Of a stretch of DNA of 64,000 nucleotides, positions 14,473 to 27,400 are shown piece by piece. Numbering within the stretch: position 1 is the first letter of the stretch; each line of letters begins with the position of its first letter. The position numbers and the translations under genes are program-made. The stretch comes from Tenebrio molitor (Eukaryota > Arthropoda > Insecta > Coleoptera > Tenebrionidae), in NCBI RefSeq assembly GCF_963966145.1, contig NC_091052.1, positions 17,236,001-17,300,000 on the forward strand. The letters are read 5' to 3'. The notes under the pieces were generated by a model. That model ran no database searches. It was not told the DNA's origin and saw only the letters and a list, made by a program, of their open reading frames with translations.

Positions 14473-15830
14473 TTATTCCTTTCCCCCACCCCTTTCTTTC
14501 TCTGTTCTTTCCCTCCCCTTCTCTTCCTCAAAGCTATTTCGACATGGTCCGCCTCTGCTCTCTCTCCTATTCTGACTTCTTCTACTCCTTCCCATGCTTC
14601 TTCGTTTACTATTCCGTAATCTATCACTGTTTCCTCCCTGTTGTCTTTGGATTTTCTTTTCCCATCCTCCCTCTCCTCTTCCCAATTTCTTACTCCTCTT
14701 TCTCCTATTCTCCCGTTGAAGTCCCCTCCCATGAGCATACATTCTTCCCTGTTTTCTTTCATTGCGTCTTCGACACGTCTTCTTGTTGTCTTCATCTCTT
14801 TACTGTATATTGTCATTATTTTTCACCATTTATTGCCTATATGAACTTTTCTTTCCATGCATCCTTCTTCTTCTCTCTTTTCTTGTCGCTTTTCTTTAAT
14901 CCCAATTTCACCTTCCCATTTGTACTCTTTCGGTAGCGACTTTCCCCTTTGTGCTTCTTTTCCGGTTTCTGTTTTCTTTATCGATCTACTTTTTTATTCA
15001 CCTTCTCTTTATACCTTTTCTCGCCGATTCGTCTTCTCTTCTCTAAAAACGTTTCCTCAGTTTCTCCTCTCTCTCTCATCTCATATAAACCATTCCCCGT
15101 TTATCTGTATCTTCCTGTATCCTATTTTCACCATTTTTCCTCTATCTCTCTCTTCTCTAGATCTCTCATAACCTCTTTTTTGTTTTCCTTTCTTCGTTTG
15201 TCAAATCGTCATCTATATAGGTACATCCTCTCAGCTTTTTTTTCCTCCCTACTTTCTATTTTTGCCAGAATCATCTTATCTTTATTTATTTTAAATGCTT
15301 CCCTTACGTTCACTTTCGTCCCTATCTTACTTTCTAACCATTCTTCAACGCCCCCACCTCTCTATATTTTCTCTTATTCCCAATATTACGGTTATTAATA
15401 TAACATTATTCTTCTTCTCCTTCTTTTCTCTTTGTTCCATCTTTTCATCTTTTCCTCTATCATTTTCATCCTCTTCATCCAATCTGCCTTATCCGCCTGC
15501 CATTTTTCTTCTCTTCCTCTCATCTCCTCTCTCACTGCCGCTAATTCCTTTCTTAGTATGTACTTTGTTCTCATTGGTTTTCATTTCCATTTCCTTGCTT
15601 TTATTTCCTTCTTCGCTTCTACTTGGGAACATTCCCGTTATGGAACTCTTTCCGAAAGGATTTGCCCCTTCTTCAGACGTCCTCCCCTCTTCTCTTTCTC
15701 TCTTGCTCCTTTCTTTCCTTACTCTCGGCGATTTCGTCATGCCCTCTCTTTCTTACCCCTTGCTTTCTGCTTATCATCTCTCACTCACTCGTCGCTGTTT
15801 ACGTTAGCAATCTCTGTACATTTTTCTACT
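14473..15830 (-). pseudogene. LINE 5' portion: ORF1-like and endonuclease region, purine-rich strand
   Basis: On the - strand a frame near 14816-14490 contains GGDFNGRIGERG and DYGIVNEEAWEGVEEVRIG, the exonuclease-endonuclease-phosphatase core of insect LINE ORF2 proteins. Upstream (- strand, 15740-15489) a Lys/Arg/Glu/Ser-rich frame (KERSKREREEGRTSEEG) fits the adjacent ORF1 or linker. The whole ~1.35 kb is extremely purine-rich on the coding strand. Frames are interrupted, and no reverse transcriptase follows, so the copy is broken on its 3' side. Confidence 0.7.
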
Positions 15831-16389
15831 AGACACGTTATACATTTTGTTATAGGATAGGGCATTGCAGCTGCAGGGTTATTATAAATGTTTCTAACAT
15901 CATAGTTGGCTGGGCGATTAATTTTAGGTGTGCCGCTTTATATACATACATTTCTACGTAACAGTTGACAGTTTTCCCGCGGTAACAACTACCGCCAATG
16001 CAATACAATAGTATCAGCGATACTGTCTGTTACGAGGCCACCGGCACATCCGAAATTTGTGTAATTTTCTACACCAACTACGATGTATCTTCCCTTGATA
16101 TACGGAGGATGCTAGGAAAGTTTTGTCGTTAGTTTTTAGAAGGAATACTCGTACACCACGTGGTACAATACTTAATTTGGTGTCTATCAATTGGCACTTG
16201 ATTGATAAACTTCGTTACGGTTTCACAAAGGAAAAAGGTAAAAATATTTATCCTCAAAAGTGTTTCGAAGAAATATTTTCGGTACTTTACGCAGGGAACT
16301 TTGTGAGAACTTTGGAAACGATAACGGGAAATAGGTACCGTCACAAGTCACAAGTCTCGAAGTCTCACACATTCTGTGCGGGATCCATA

Positions 16390-17060
16390 AGAAGATCTAG
16401 TGATGGCAAGAGGAGAAACAAAAATTAGCGATCAAACCGTCCGCAATAGGCTAAGAGAGGCTGAGTTGAGAGCAAGACGTCCTGCAAAACCTGCCTAAAT
16501 TGACTAGAGAACATCGTCAAAGAAGATTTGAATTTGGAAAAGAGCACTTCAACTGGCAACTTCGTCATTGGACTCGTGTCATGTTCAGCGATGAATCCAA
16601 ATTTGTTCTGTCAGGTAATGATGGACGTGTAAGAGTCTGGAGGAGGCCTGGAGAACGTTTCATGCCATGCAGGATGAAATAACAACAAACATTTGGACCT
16701 GGTTGTTATTCGCAATGGTGGAATAACAGCTCGAAGGTACATTGACGAGATTCTAGAAGCTCAAGCGATCCGAAGACCAAATGTTGTTGGTCAAAATTTT
16801 ATTTTTATGCAAGGTAATGCCAAACCGCACATTGCTCACATCGTCACTTATCTTGATGATCACAGTATCCATAAAATGAATTAACCCGCATGCAGCACAG
16901 ACATGAATCCAATTGAAGATGTTTAGGATCAATTAGGGAAACGTGTTCGACGACGTCCAATGCTCCAATTACAACTGAACAGTTCGCACAGGCTTTAGTT
17001 GAAGAATGGGACAATTTTCCCCAAGATGCTTTGCGGAGGCCATGATGCTGCGCAGAACCA
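16390..17060 (+). pseudogene. Tc1-like transposase, decayed
   Basis: Fragments in shifting frames read ISDQTVRNRLREAELRARRP (helix-turn-helix end), LTREHRQRRFEFGKEHFNWQ, MFSDESKFVLSGNDGR (first catalytic Asp), GQNFIFMQGNAKPH and a distal NPIED. The second catalytic Asp, normally in MQDNA, is Gly here. Several frameshifts and stops lie near 16498, 16680 and 16885. No inverted repeats could be assigned. It is an inactive Tc1/mariner-superfamily copy. Confidence 0.8.
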
Positions 17061-18668
17061 CAATACATAAGAGGCAAAGTTTAAAACCTGTAAAAATGAA
17101 GCAAATTTTAAATTTGGAAGAAATTTGTATCTTACTCATTTTCAGTTGCACTTTCATGTTATGGCTGGCTCGATTAACTTCGATTCTGATTAAACATTCA
17201 ATTTTGAACTAGCATTGATTGAAAGCGTAGTGCTTTTATCACAATGAAATTTTTTATTTATCGATAGACGTGAACATATGGGAAAAATTGAATTGTTACC
17301 GATGAGCTTTCACCATTGTATGCGTAGCGAAAAAATGAAGCGCCATTTAATTATTGCTGCAATAAAACGTGAAACCTTTGAGAACAGATATCACAGCTGG
17401 AATCGCGTGGAATTATTGTACTAAAAGCATATTTCACGGGAAACAATGAATTCCTGAAAATACGAAACACGTAAAAAAATATATAGCATTGAAAGCGTTC
17501 TACTATGGGTTTAATAATGGGATTATAATAAATACACAAAAGGACACCGCGCGTTTATTGTGTTGTTTCATTATATTGAAGCCTTCTGTCCACCGATACG
17601 CCAACGATCACAAGAACAATGGGTTAATGTGTGTCAAATCGGGTACGGATGGAATTTAAAAATTCAAATATAACGGATTTCTGCTAACGGAAATCGCGGT
17701 GAGTGCAACGAATACATTAATAATAACGTTGGTTGTAGAAACCAGCCATTTAATGATATGGATTTGGAAAGAATTCTTTTCAAAGGAAAAAAGTAGACCA
17801 GTGATGGTGAATCCACGTGATTTATCAACTGTCTCGGGCGGCAACTCAGAACACCGATCATAGTGTCCGAGACGGAAGAACTAAAATTCGTTTACACGAG
17901 GAAGAACTGCGATTGTTTGTTGTCTGTCATATTAAGAGATGGAAGCAGGAGAGATTCACAAACGCGGTGCATTAATTTTTTACCGAGATGGGTTGGCGGC
18001 GTTTAGTCCGGGAATATTGTCAACATAAACAATGTAGTATTTGCAACTACTAGACCGTGTTTAATACATTTTCAGGCCGGTGCTGTTTACAGTTGGCATA
18101 ACATCAAAGATAACACCTGTACTTCGTTATATAATTAGCGTGCACGGATGGCTAGTTTTGGCCCAATACACGATGAACACGTTTTTTCATCGATCACATG
18201 CAAAATAACGGGCCTTCAAATACATTTATATTTAGAGCAACCTATGGAAATTCAATTGTTTGCAACATTTTTCCAGCGTAGAAAATGACACAAGAAACGT
18301 CTGACATTTTAACGAAATAAAATTAAGTTAGAAAATATTTTTAATTTTTGTAGTGTATTCTCCATATTCCCCTCCACGGAATATGACAATATGAAATTGG
18401 GAAAAAGCTTACTATGTAGCCTGTGTAACTCCGGACAATAATTGGTTACCTACAAATTACAGAATTAGAATGTCGTCTACGCCTACTCTAAATATATATG
18501 TATTTATTTGAAGGCCCGATATTTAACGCTTCGAAATATATTTCCTTATTTTCGTGTTAAAAAATGTCTGCCTCACTTTAAAATACAGTGAAGCTCAACC
18601 AGCAATTTAATTATTTTTGAACGCTATCCTCTTCAATTTGTTAATAAAATTTGTTGTGGAACGATATA
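17061..18668. other. No gene recognised
   Basis: AT-rich non-coding sequence following the Tc1-like remnant; nothing structured seen. Confidence 0.5.
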
Positions 18669-19089
18669 CAGGATGTATTTTAAATGGCGCATAATATTTA
18701 TATCGCGCGAATCTATGTTGATTACCAAACAAAAAATACTAATTTGAATTTGGTCTTAGACGAATAGTTTTTAAATTATTATTATTAAAAAATGACATTA
18801 ATGACAATCCTTGTTAGTTTCTGACTTTACTCAAGTTCGAAAAATCACTCTAGCGTAGTTGCAATTATGCAATGTTACAATAGCTTCAAAATTTATGCTT
18901 TCCATTTATTATTGATGCAAAATATTTATTAAACGAGTTCTCCATTACAATCGAAGCAAATTTCTAAGTTTGACTGTTAGTAACTCCACGAGCAAAGGGT
19001 TAACAGTAAATTAGTACTGGAGTTTTTTGCTTGTATTGCAATGTAGAATCATGTGATGTAAATATTATGCGCCATTTTTAATACACCTG
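18669..19089. repeat. Tc1/mariner-like MITE (421 bp)
   Basis: Inverted ends CAGGATGTATTTTAAATGGC and CAGGTGTATTAAAAATGGC, both continuing GCATAATATTTA, with TA at each flank. Confidence 0.85.
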
Positions 19090-21274
19090 TATACACTGAA
19101 ACGTGTTTTAACGCAGTGCTATGCAAATCGTTATACTTCAAATGATAAATAATTACAAATTTTTTGAACATAAATAGGGTTACAAATATGTAACTAAATT
19201 TCGTCTTTTATTGAATTCTTCAAAAATTACCTTCTGGGAAAAGCTATCAGAAGATTAAACGTTTTGTTATTTCTTTTATTAAGGAAAAGTCCACCAATAG
19301 CGTTCGTGAAAAGTTTTCATTAAAGAGGTTTTGTAATCTAGGACAAAATATTTTATCCTTCCTGAGGATGTTTTGAGAAATACACTATAAATAATAATTT
19401 TTTATTTTGACTTGTAGCGTCCAGATTGATTTCAATCTTGATTTCCCAAGGTTCGTGGGATCAAGACAAAAATCAAGCAAATTTTATTGGCCCAACGGTT
19501 CGGTATAATTACACCTTCTTCAGCAACATTCATTCAAATTTTCACGATCAATGAAACTTCCATCTACCATGATGGGAGAGAGGTAGACAAAGAAACTACA
19601 GGACAGCAATAAAAATGCACAGACGGGTATCTATTTGGTGCCAGTGTATAAGCTCTTTTTATTTTATTTTGTTTTATTTTATATATCCAAGAAAACAGTT
19701 CTTATTATATGTATTAAAATTAATTCCTCACTAAAAACTGAACGACAAATCTGCAAACAAAAAATTGTGAGGCTTTAACGTTACTAGAACTTGATTATAT
19801 CCAAATTAACCAATAACATAATCGTTTTTTACTCATTTTTGTTATTCAAGTGAAATTGACAACAGTGATCCGGGCCGGTGGCGATGACGATACCGGAGCA
19901 GGAGCCGGTGGCGTAGTCATTAGCCGCACCGGAGCCCGATGGCATAACAAAAATTTTAAAAAATGAACACCACTTTCGGTTATACATATGCTATTTTTTT
20001 CAATTCAGCCCCACAGTTATATTTCCTGCCGCGACTGGTGCTGATTTAGATGATTTACTATACTGTTCTTTCTTTGGGCGATTCATTTTAATTTTAATCC
20101 CTCTTAAGGATGAGATTAGATAGCAAAACATTTGACTGTTGTTTTATTTTTGTTCTGATTCTACAACCTTTATAAAAGGAATACGTAATATGTAGTATAT
20201 TATTCAACGAGCGGGTAACGATGGCTATTACTCATGAGGATGATTTTGTGTAATAATAGCCATTACCCGCGAGTAGAATAGGTACTATACTTTTTCTACG
20301 ACTATGTAGAGAAATTATTATTCAACGGGCCACAGGTAATGAACAGGCAATCTAATTAAAAAACTTAATAATTGCAGTAAGTAACATAAAAATAGAAAAA
20401 TGTTTTTACTGTCGGTCTTTTAGGTACAGCTTTACTTATGTTTTGACAAAACATACAATTTTTTCCAAACAAACATGTACATGTACATGAAATCAATCAG
20501 TCGAGTAGATCTTGAGATATTATGTCAGCGATTTTGAAAAGAATAGCTTGGAGAAAAATGCGTTTAACACCGTTTTGATTTTTTTTAATTCATCATCTTA
20601 CAGATTTAGTCTCTTTTATTGTGGGAAAGCATTACTAAATCGTTCCTTGAAAGCGATATATTTCATCATTAGATTAGTTTCTTTTACAGCCTAAAGTGAT
20701 TAATAAAACTAAACTTTAATTGAGCCATTTTTCATTTTATGTGACCAATTAGTTTTAAGAGGCATAAATTCAACATTTAAGATTTATAGATATCAGCCTA
20801 TGGAGACGCTATCAAAATTTTCTCTCAGATATGAAACTCCTTGCATGAATTTTGTCGTCACCGACTTTTGATGTAGGTTTTTTAATAGATAATTGTCAAA
20901 CATAAAGATGAAGTTTGTTTATAGCGATGTGTCTACCTACTTAGTTCAGTTGAAAACGTACTTCATTGCGCTTTAACGCCAGTCGGCCCCTCACACTGAA
21001 CATCAAGAAAATGGAAATTATTTTTAAATGTTGGCAGTGCCAACATTTGTAATCGTAAAATCTCAATTAACGCTTGACAGGTGTGACATATTTCGGTAAC
21101 TAAGCTAAGACACGACTTTTGTACGTACGACGGGGCAAATTTCTTACGGTCATAAACTTATTTGCGTTATGGTTATGGAGTGTTTTTCGTGCAAGGCACT
21201 AAAACACTTTTATGTGGCGTTGTGCAGACGCGACTGACTCCCAGCAGGTCGTTAATTGTCAAGTTTTGTTGCAG
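19090..21274. other. No gene; short GC-rich patch and a hairpin
   Basis: At 19870-19950 there is an isolated GC-rich stretch with repeated ccggagc/ggtggcg units. The hairpin at 20212 is listed separately. Otherwise AT-rich sequence up to the PTB exon. Confidence 0.5.
20212..20275. repeat. Inverted repeat hairpin
   Basis: gcgggtaacgatggctatta pairs with taatagccattacccgc across a ~26-base loop. No mature element boundaries seen. Confidence 0.6.
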
Positions 21275-21421
21275 ATTGTCCACATGGCCCACGCGCTGAG
21301 GCGCATTTCGTACGCAACTTGTGATCCGGAAGATTGTCTTTTCAGTTTTTTGGCCCGGGAACCGAAAGGGCACTTCAATCAACAGTACTGCCACTCATTT
21401 ATCAGCCGTTCGTCCGAACAG
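21275..21421 (+). CDS. Exon: PTB domain core of the adaptor gene
   Basis: 49 codons, phase 0 at both ends. The acceptor is gttttgttgcag and the donor gaacag/gtaagtgg. The peptide has the PTB pattern of a strand with MAHALRRIS, an acidic turn (CDPED), a strand (LFSFLARE) and QYCHSFI. It reads directly into the C-terminal PTB helix encoded 34 kb downstream. An upstream acceptor at about 21226 (gttgtgcag) would be an alternative, but it gives residues that do not look like PTB. The open frame continues upstream to a fortuitous ATG at 21212, which I do not take as the start. Confidence 0.8.
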
Positions 21422-24400
21422 GTAAGTGGAAGATGTTTGACAAAAAACAGGCACTCTTGAAACCACAACTTCATTGTCGGCTATGTTATGTGTAAACGGT
21501 AGCGGTTATTTCACCGTTAGCTTGGTGATTTACTCCTCTTAAATTATAGCGTAACACGTACTAAAATGGACTTTGTCTGCTCATAATTTATAATAGTAAT
21601 TACTAGGAAACGACTTCTGCATGTCACGCGATGCAATTCTTATGGCTCCTTTTATATTTGTGGCCCAAACACTTACTTACTTACACTGTTGTCTGTTGTA
21701 ACTATAATAGTCTGACTTTGTAAAAGTCTAATCCCGACTGTATTCGTAGTTACCTCGATTTTTATTTCAAGATTTCGAAAGACTCCTGAAAAGATAAAAA
21801 TATGTAATTTAGTATTTTCCCATCTCAAATAAAAATTTTAAAATAATTCCCAATGAGTGTTCTAGTCAAAACTTGTTTAGGCGCACCACACGTGCAGTGA
21901 ATTGGTTTCAAACGACACGCTACAATCGTCACGCGACACGCTAAAATCGTCACGCTCAAGTCGTCGTCAGGCTCGGACCTTGAAGTGAAAACTACTTTAG
22001 GCGCACCACACGGGCAATGAATTAGTTTCATGCGACACGCTAAAATCGTCATAATTTGATATTTTCTGATATCAAATAAAATTTAAAAAATAATTCCCAA
22101 CGAGTGTTCTAGTGGACATTTTTTAAATACGCGTTTACATACTTATCAAACTGTGAACAAAACAATTTGCTATATGTATATCGACTGTTCTTTTAAATTT
22201 CTCCTCAAAGTTGGCGTTGAAGGGTCGATTGTGAACGCACGACTCGTCAGTCAGAGTCTGCACACTAAACCCACAAACACCGCAAAAAGTGAGGTTAGAT
22301 TTAAACAGCTGATCCGTGATCTGAATCCGTGGTGCGTTCACAATCGACTCGTCAACGCCCACTTTGAGGATAAATTTAAATGAACACCCGATATAAACAT
22401 ACATAGAACTGTATTCTGTATTTTTTTAACAGCCTTTTTAAATTTAACAACCTGTTAAAATATTAAATAGTTTCTCTGATTGGTTGTTGTCATGGTTAGG
22501 AATCTTAAGAGTCTGTTAAAATTAACATGTAAATTACAGAATAGACCCCATTATGTGTCTATGTAAATGTTATTTATTTGACTTGAAGACGTTATTACGT
22601 GTGAAAAAATTGAAAGCTTTGTTAACGTATAAACAAGAAATTCCGCGATAATTACATTAAAATTGATGTGTGCACATGGTAGCAAAGCGGTTTCCACTTT
22701 ATGAAGTTTCGATTTCATGAACATGACCTTTTATGATATGAAGCAAAAAAGTCTCTTGCTCGTCTCATCTTACATTGAGAAGTTCAAATTACATGGTTGA
22801 AACGACGAAACCAGCAGCTGCAGTCTGGAACCTCAGTCTCCGATACCTCTCATAAAAACCTGTAATCAAGAAAATCTGTATCATTATCATGAAGAATGCA
22901 CTTAATTAGAAGATTTTTTAACATAATACCGATCACGAAACAACAGTTGCCGATTGTATAGACACACCTGTTCATCACAGTTCGGATACGTTCTATGTTT
23001 GCCGTTTGGTTTGATTTCCACAAACTGCATTAAACCATCTCATGTCGTCACGTAATAATGGGAATATGGAACGACGCTTAATCTGATAGTGATTATTAAA
23101 TTTAATTATAGTCCCTGCAGACCCGTTTAACTTATCTAGCTTAGGGAACATTGGCACCACGCATATTTGGTAGCACACGGATGAATTATAGTTTATTATG
23201 TGCATGCATGGAGCTTTGCACAATTCTGATACAAACTTTCATAAACTGAACACTTTGTTTTTTCGTTCACTTTTTAAATAATCTCACTCACTTTGCTTTT
23301 GGCCTTAATGTATTATAATTCATATTCATATACGAGTATAATTCATTTTTAGAACCAAATTGTATAACTTTTTTAAATATTTATTTTGTGGTCTAAAAGT
23401 AAAAGCATTGACGTGGAACAGACAAATAGGCTATCATAAGACATTTTTAAGAAGAAAATGTGCGTATTCCCCACATCTTACAACATTGTCAAGAGTTCTA
23501 AAAATGAAAGATATTTTAACGAAGGATTGCGATCACGATCACGTTTTACTTAGTCGGAACAAACAAAAAACTTATTCGAAACGTTGAACATTAAAGTGGC
23601 GTTTCTTGTCGAAAACTATGCGGAAAATATGAGATTTCATAAAAGACAAAAAATGTCTCAAGTATAACGTTAACTAACTGACGAAAAATCCGAAAAAGTG
23701 TGGAAGATTGAGAAGTGAAAGTTTTAAAAGAAAACGATAATTGAAGATGTCGCTCCAAAGAGGAGATAACTCCATAAAACTAGTTTTTAAGGATGCGATA
23801 AAGACTAATGGCTCTCTTGATTTTTAAGAGGCATTTTTTTATTTAATATACAGGGTGATTCTGAAATAACTTTGGAAAAAAAACCGGTAATTGGTGATAA
23901 TGAAAAGAAGTTAAGACAAAAAAATTTTCTTATAAAAGTTTTTTCGTTTTCGAGATACAAATGGTTGAAAATTTTGTCAAAATTGCTAGTACGCTGCTGA
24001 GTTAAAGGTGATTACGTGATTATCTTGGTGGTTTAGCAACAATAATAATGAAAGATAAAAGGTCCCCATCAGTCACAAACTCCTTTCGATCATTTCCATA
24101 GAAACATTTACAAAGCAGTGTGCTTGCACCTACGACTTTGTTGTGGAGTTGATGTAACAATGGTTACTAATGAAGTGAACAAATTCTGACAAATTTTCCC
24201 TATTAATAGGCGTTGAAAATACAAGAATATAGGGTAATTTCCATCCTTTTGATTTCACCTCCAAAAGTCATTTACGCAAAATTAATTTGTGTGAAAGATA
24301 CTCCACATTTTTTTCCAAACTTATTTCAGAATCACCCTGTATAGAATTATTGCATGAGTTCAATCACTAATAATGGAGAAAAGGTGTCATCGATGTTTTA

Positions 24401-27400
24401 CAAAAAATTACTTTCATAGTGGAGCTTTGTTAATTTATCATAATTTATTGATAATAATCTATTTCAAACAAAACAGGAATAACATATGTACATAAAACTG
24501 TATTGTTCAACCAGTAAAGTCGATAGTTACTTATTTTTTGCTCCAAATAGTATTAGAGCAAGAAACCCTTCAAAACAATGGAAAGGAATTTAGTATGTAC
24601 CATAGAGCATAATTATTATTTTTACCTAAAATTTACCTAATTCTGATTTTTTAGGCAACATTTGGTAACTCGCGGCACTTACCTCTTCCAGGGCAACATA
24701 GTATAACTTTTCATCATTCATTTTCACAATGTCCATCCATAACGTGCACACAATCATTTTATTGAAGTTATAGAACTTGTATTTTATCCGTCCAAAAATG
24801 TGATTTATTTTTATTTAAACTTTTGAATATAAAGCTAATGAGTCAATTTCTAAGGAGGTATCGAACAAAACCAAATACAGCACTCGAGAGTAACCCGGTT
24901 TCGTTCACTTGAATTGCATCGTCTACTCAGCTCCGTTTCGTGGACGTACACGCAATTCCCGTGAACGAAAGCTTTGTCTTCCTCACTCTTATTGTAAATA
25001 CAGTGTATTCTCTCATAAGCGGACACCATCGGTCGCACGGAATTTGTCCACTCAAGAGAGGCGTCCACTTAAGAAAGTTTGTCCGCTTAAGAAAGTTTGT
25101 CCGCTTAATAGAAGCGTCCGTTTCTGAGGAAAAATAGTAGATTACATTACGAATTCAGAAAAGTGGACGTTTACTAGATGAGTATGGCAAGTTTAAGTAC
25201 GAGCGTCAGATAGTACATATTTAAATGCCATACGATTTTACAAAATCGTACAGTAACGGTTGCTATGCTGTAAAGTGACCTGTTACTGTACAATTTTGAG
25301 TACAGTAATATAGTTCATTACTATACAAAATTTTGATAAATGTCACAACTTGCAAAACTAAACGTCAAGCTAATTTTAAAGATTTTCAGCGATTTGGAGC
25401 AAAAAAATGTTGTATTCAACTCGTCCGTGTGTAAATTGAGCTTTTTTTGGTACTCGTAGGCCTTTAAAACGCGAGTGAAATTCCACTCATGCCAAAAAAG
25501 CCCAATGTTTTAGTGAAACACTTTCAAAATGTAACATCAGGACACCTGATTGTGAACTGCACTACTGTACGTATGTACATAGTGGCATTTCTTACTAACA
25601 GAATGACTAAAAAATGAACAATGAAATGGCCGAACGTGCCTGAATCTGGATATTTAACAATTTCCCATATCGATATCACAAATGTTGCAAGTGTCAGCGT
25701 GGCATTAAGATGCATGCTGTCCATACAAGAGAGTTTCGATTGAAGAATCACTGTCCGTGTCCGGTCTTAAAAGAGTCCGCTTAAGAGATTTTTTTTTATT
25801 AATAATAGCATATGGAATGGCCGGTCGCAAAAAAATCGTCCGTTTAAAAGAGGGGTCCGCTTGTGAGGAGTGTCCACTAAGAGAGAATACACTGTACCTA
25901 TTTTTAATTATTCCAAACTTTTGACACTCACTGTATGTATATTAGGAAATTGCATATAAAAAAAATTTTGTACTTTGTTTTGTGTACAAGCAACTCTTTT
26001 CATATATTACCAGCCAATAGAAGATAAGGAGATATTCTTATTTTTTATGTTAGCTCTTTGGAGTAAAGTGCAAAAAATGTGTATTAAAACAGTCCGCTGA
26101 TTGTATTATGAAACGTATTTAAATAATTAATAATTATTTAAATAAATTAATAATCAAAATGGGACTTACACGGTTTCTAAAGAAAGGCGACGATATTCTG
26201 GTTTGCCCTGACTGATTCTCATTATCCCGGAACTATCAAAGATTAAAGCCTCAAAGAACAAATTTTATTTAAAAAAATCGATTTTGGAATTATGAATTTT
26301 AATGAATGAACTGTAATGTGGTCTTTGACGTTGTGTCAGTTTAGTTAGGGTAATTTTTTGATTTTTGGAAGTGAATAACACACTAAGTACACGTGTTTAC
26401 TATGTATAAGCAGGTATTGCGGCTGAAAGGATTACACAAAAGCATGCACTGATAGGAAATAGATGCTGTTCCATCACGAGCGCAAGGATCCCTGCACAAA
26501 CTTCTTAAGTTAAACTGGAAGACTCAGGTTATTCTAATACTGATTCAGTTGACAAGACGCTAATAAGACACAATAAGTTCATATTTATACATACATAGGT
26601 AGACTTTGGAAAACTGAACTCGATAAACCAACGCAAGTGATTCTCCAAAGCTGCAAATAAGGAAGGATTGCGTTTTAGTTGAGAGAAACGGGCAAGACTT
26701 GCGCCACGAAAGAGATAAAATTTGTCCGATGCCAATAAAGCCGTTAAATCTCCAGTCGCCATCGTCCATTTCGCTAGATAAGAGTCGGCGATACGCTGTT
26801 GGTCGGCAATAAGATGGGTATCGTGTAGAGGATAGAGTACCATAAACATGCATTTATAGATGAACAGCAACTTCCGTCCCACGCCAATTTGACAGCCTTT
26901 CGATAAGACCGGGATTAGTTCGAGTGGAAACGACTTAATTTTATTATTTACACGATTAGATAGACTTAATTAGCTTGTGAATTGTGCAAATGCTGACCAC
27001 AATTTGCTCAGGAATAGTCCCTACAGTAACTTCATTACCAACAACCACGTATCGATGACGCATTCAGAGACACCTACAAGTTTTTTTGTTCTCCTTTTGT
27101 GATGTCATTGCCTTTTTAATGATTTCAAAAAGTTTTTGTGGAGTTCCCAAGTGTCCGTACCACGCAACACCTGTACACTTCCAAAACAGATTTTCGATTG
27201 TAATTATCGGAATAGTGTGAGCGCGTTGACAGTTATATAGACTTGCCTAGGCACTTTGACACCCCATTAACGAGCAAGGTGTTTGAATGGGCGCGTTGTA
27301 ATGGTGCGGAGCCCCGGCAAAAACGCGCCAGGAATGTCCTAAATAGTTGCGGAGCACATAATAACTCACACGATAAGTGCGTTTCATGCCGGCTGAACCA

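Noticed and set aside
14544..15860. Several Ser/Phe/Leu-rich + strand frames resembling membrane proteins
   Set aside because: They are the pyrimidine-rich complement of the LINE coding strand.
22135..22404. Mirror-image 76- and 89-codon frames
   Set aside because: Both derive from the two arms of the 211-bp MITE.
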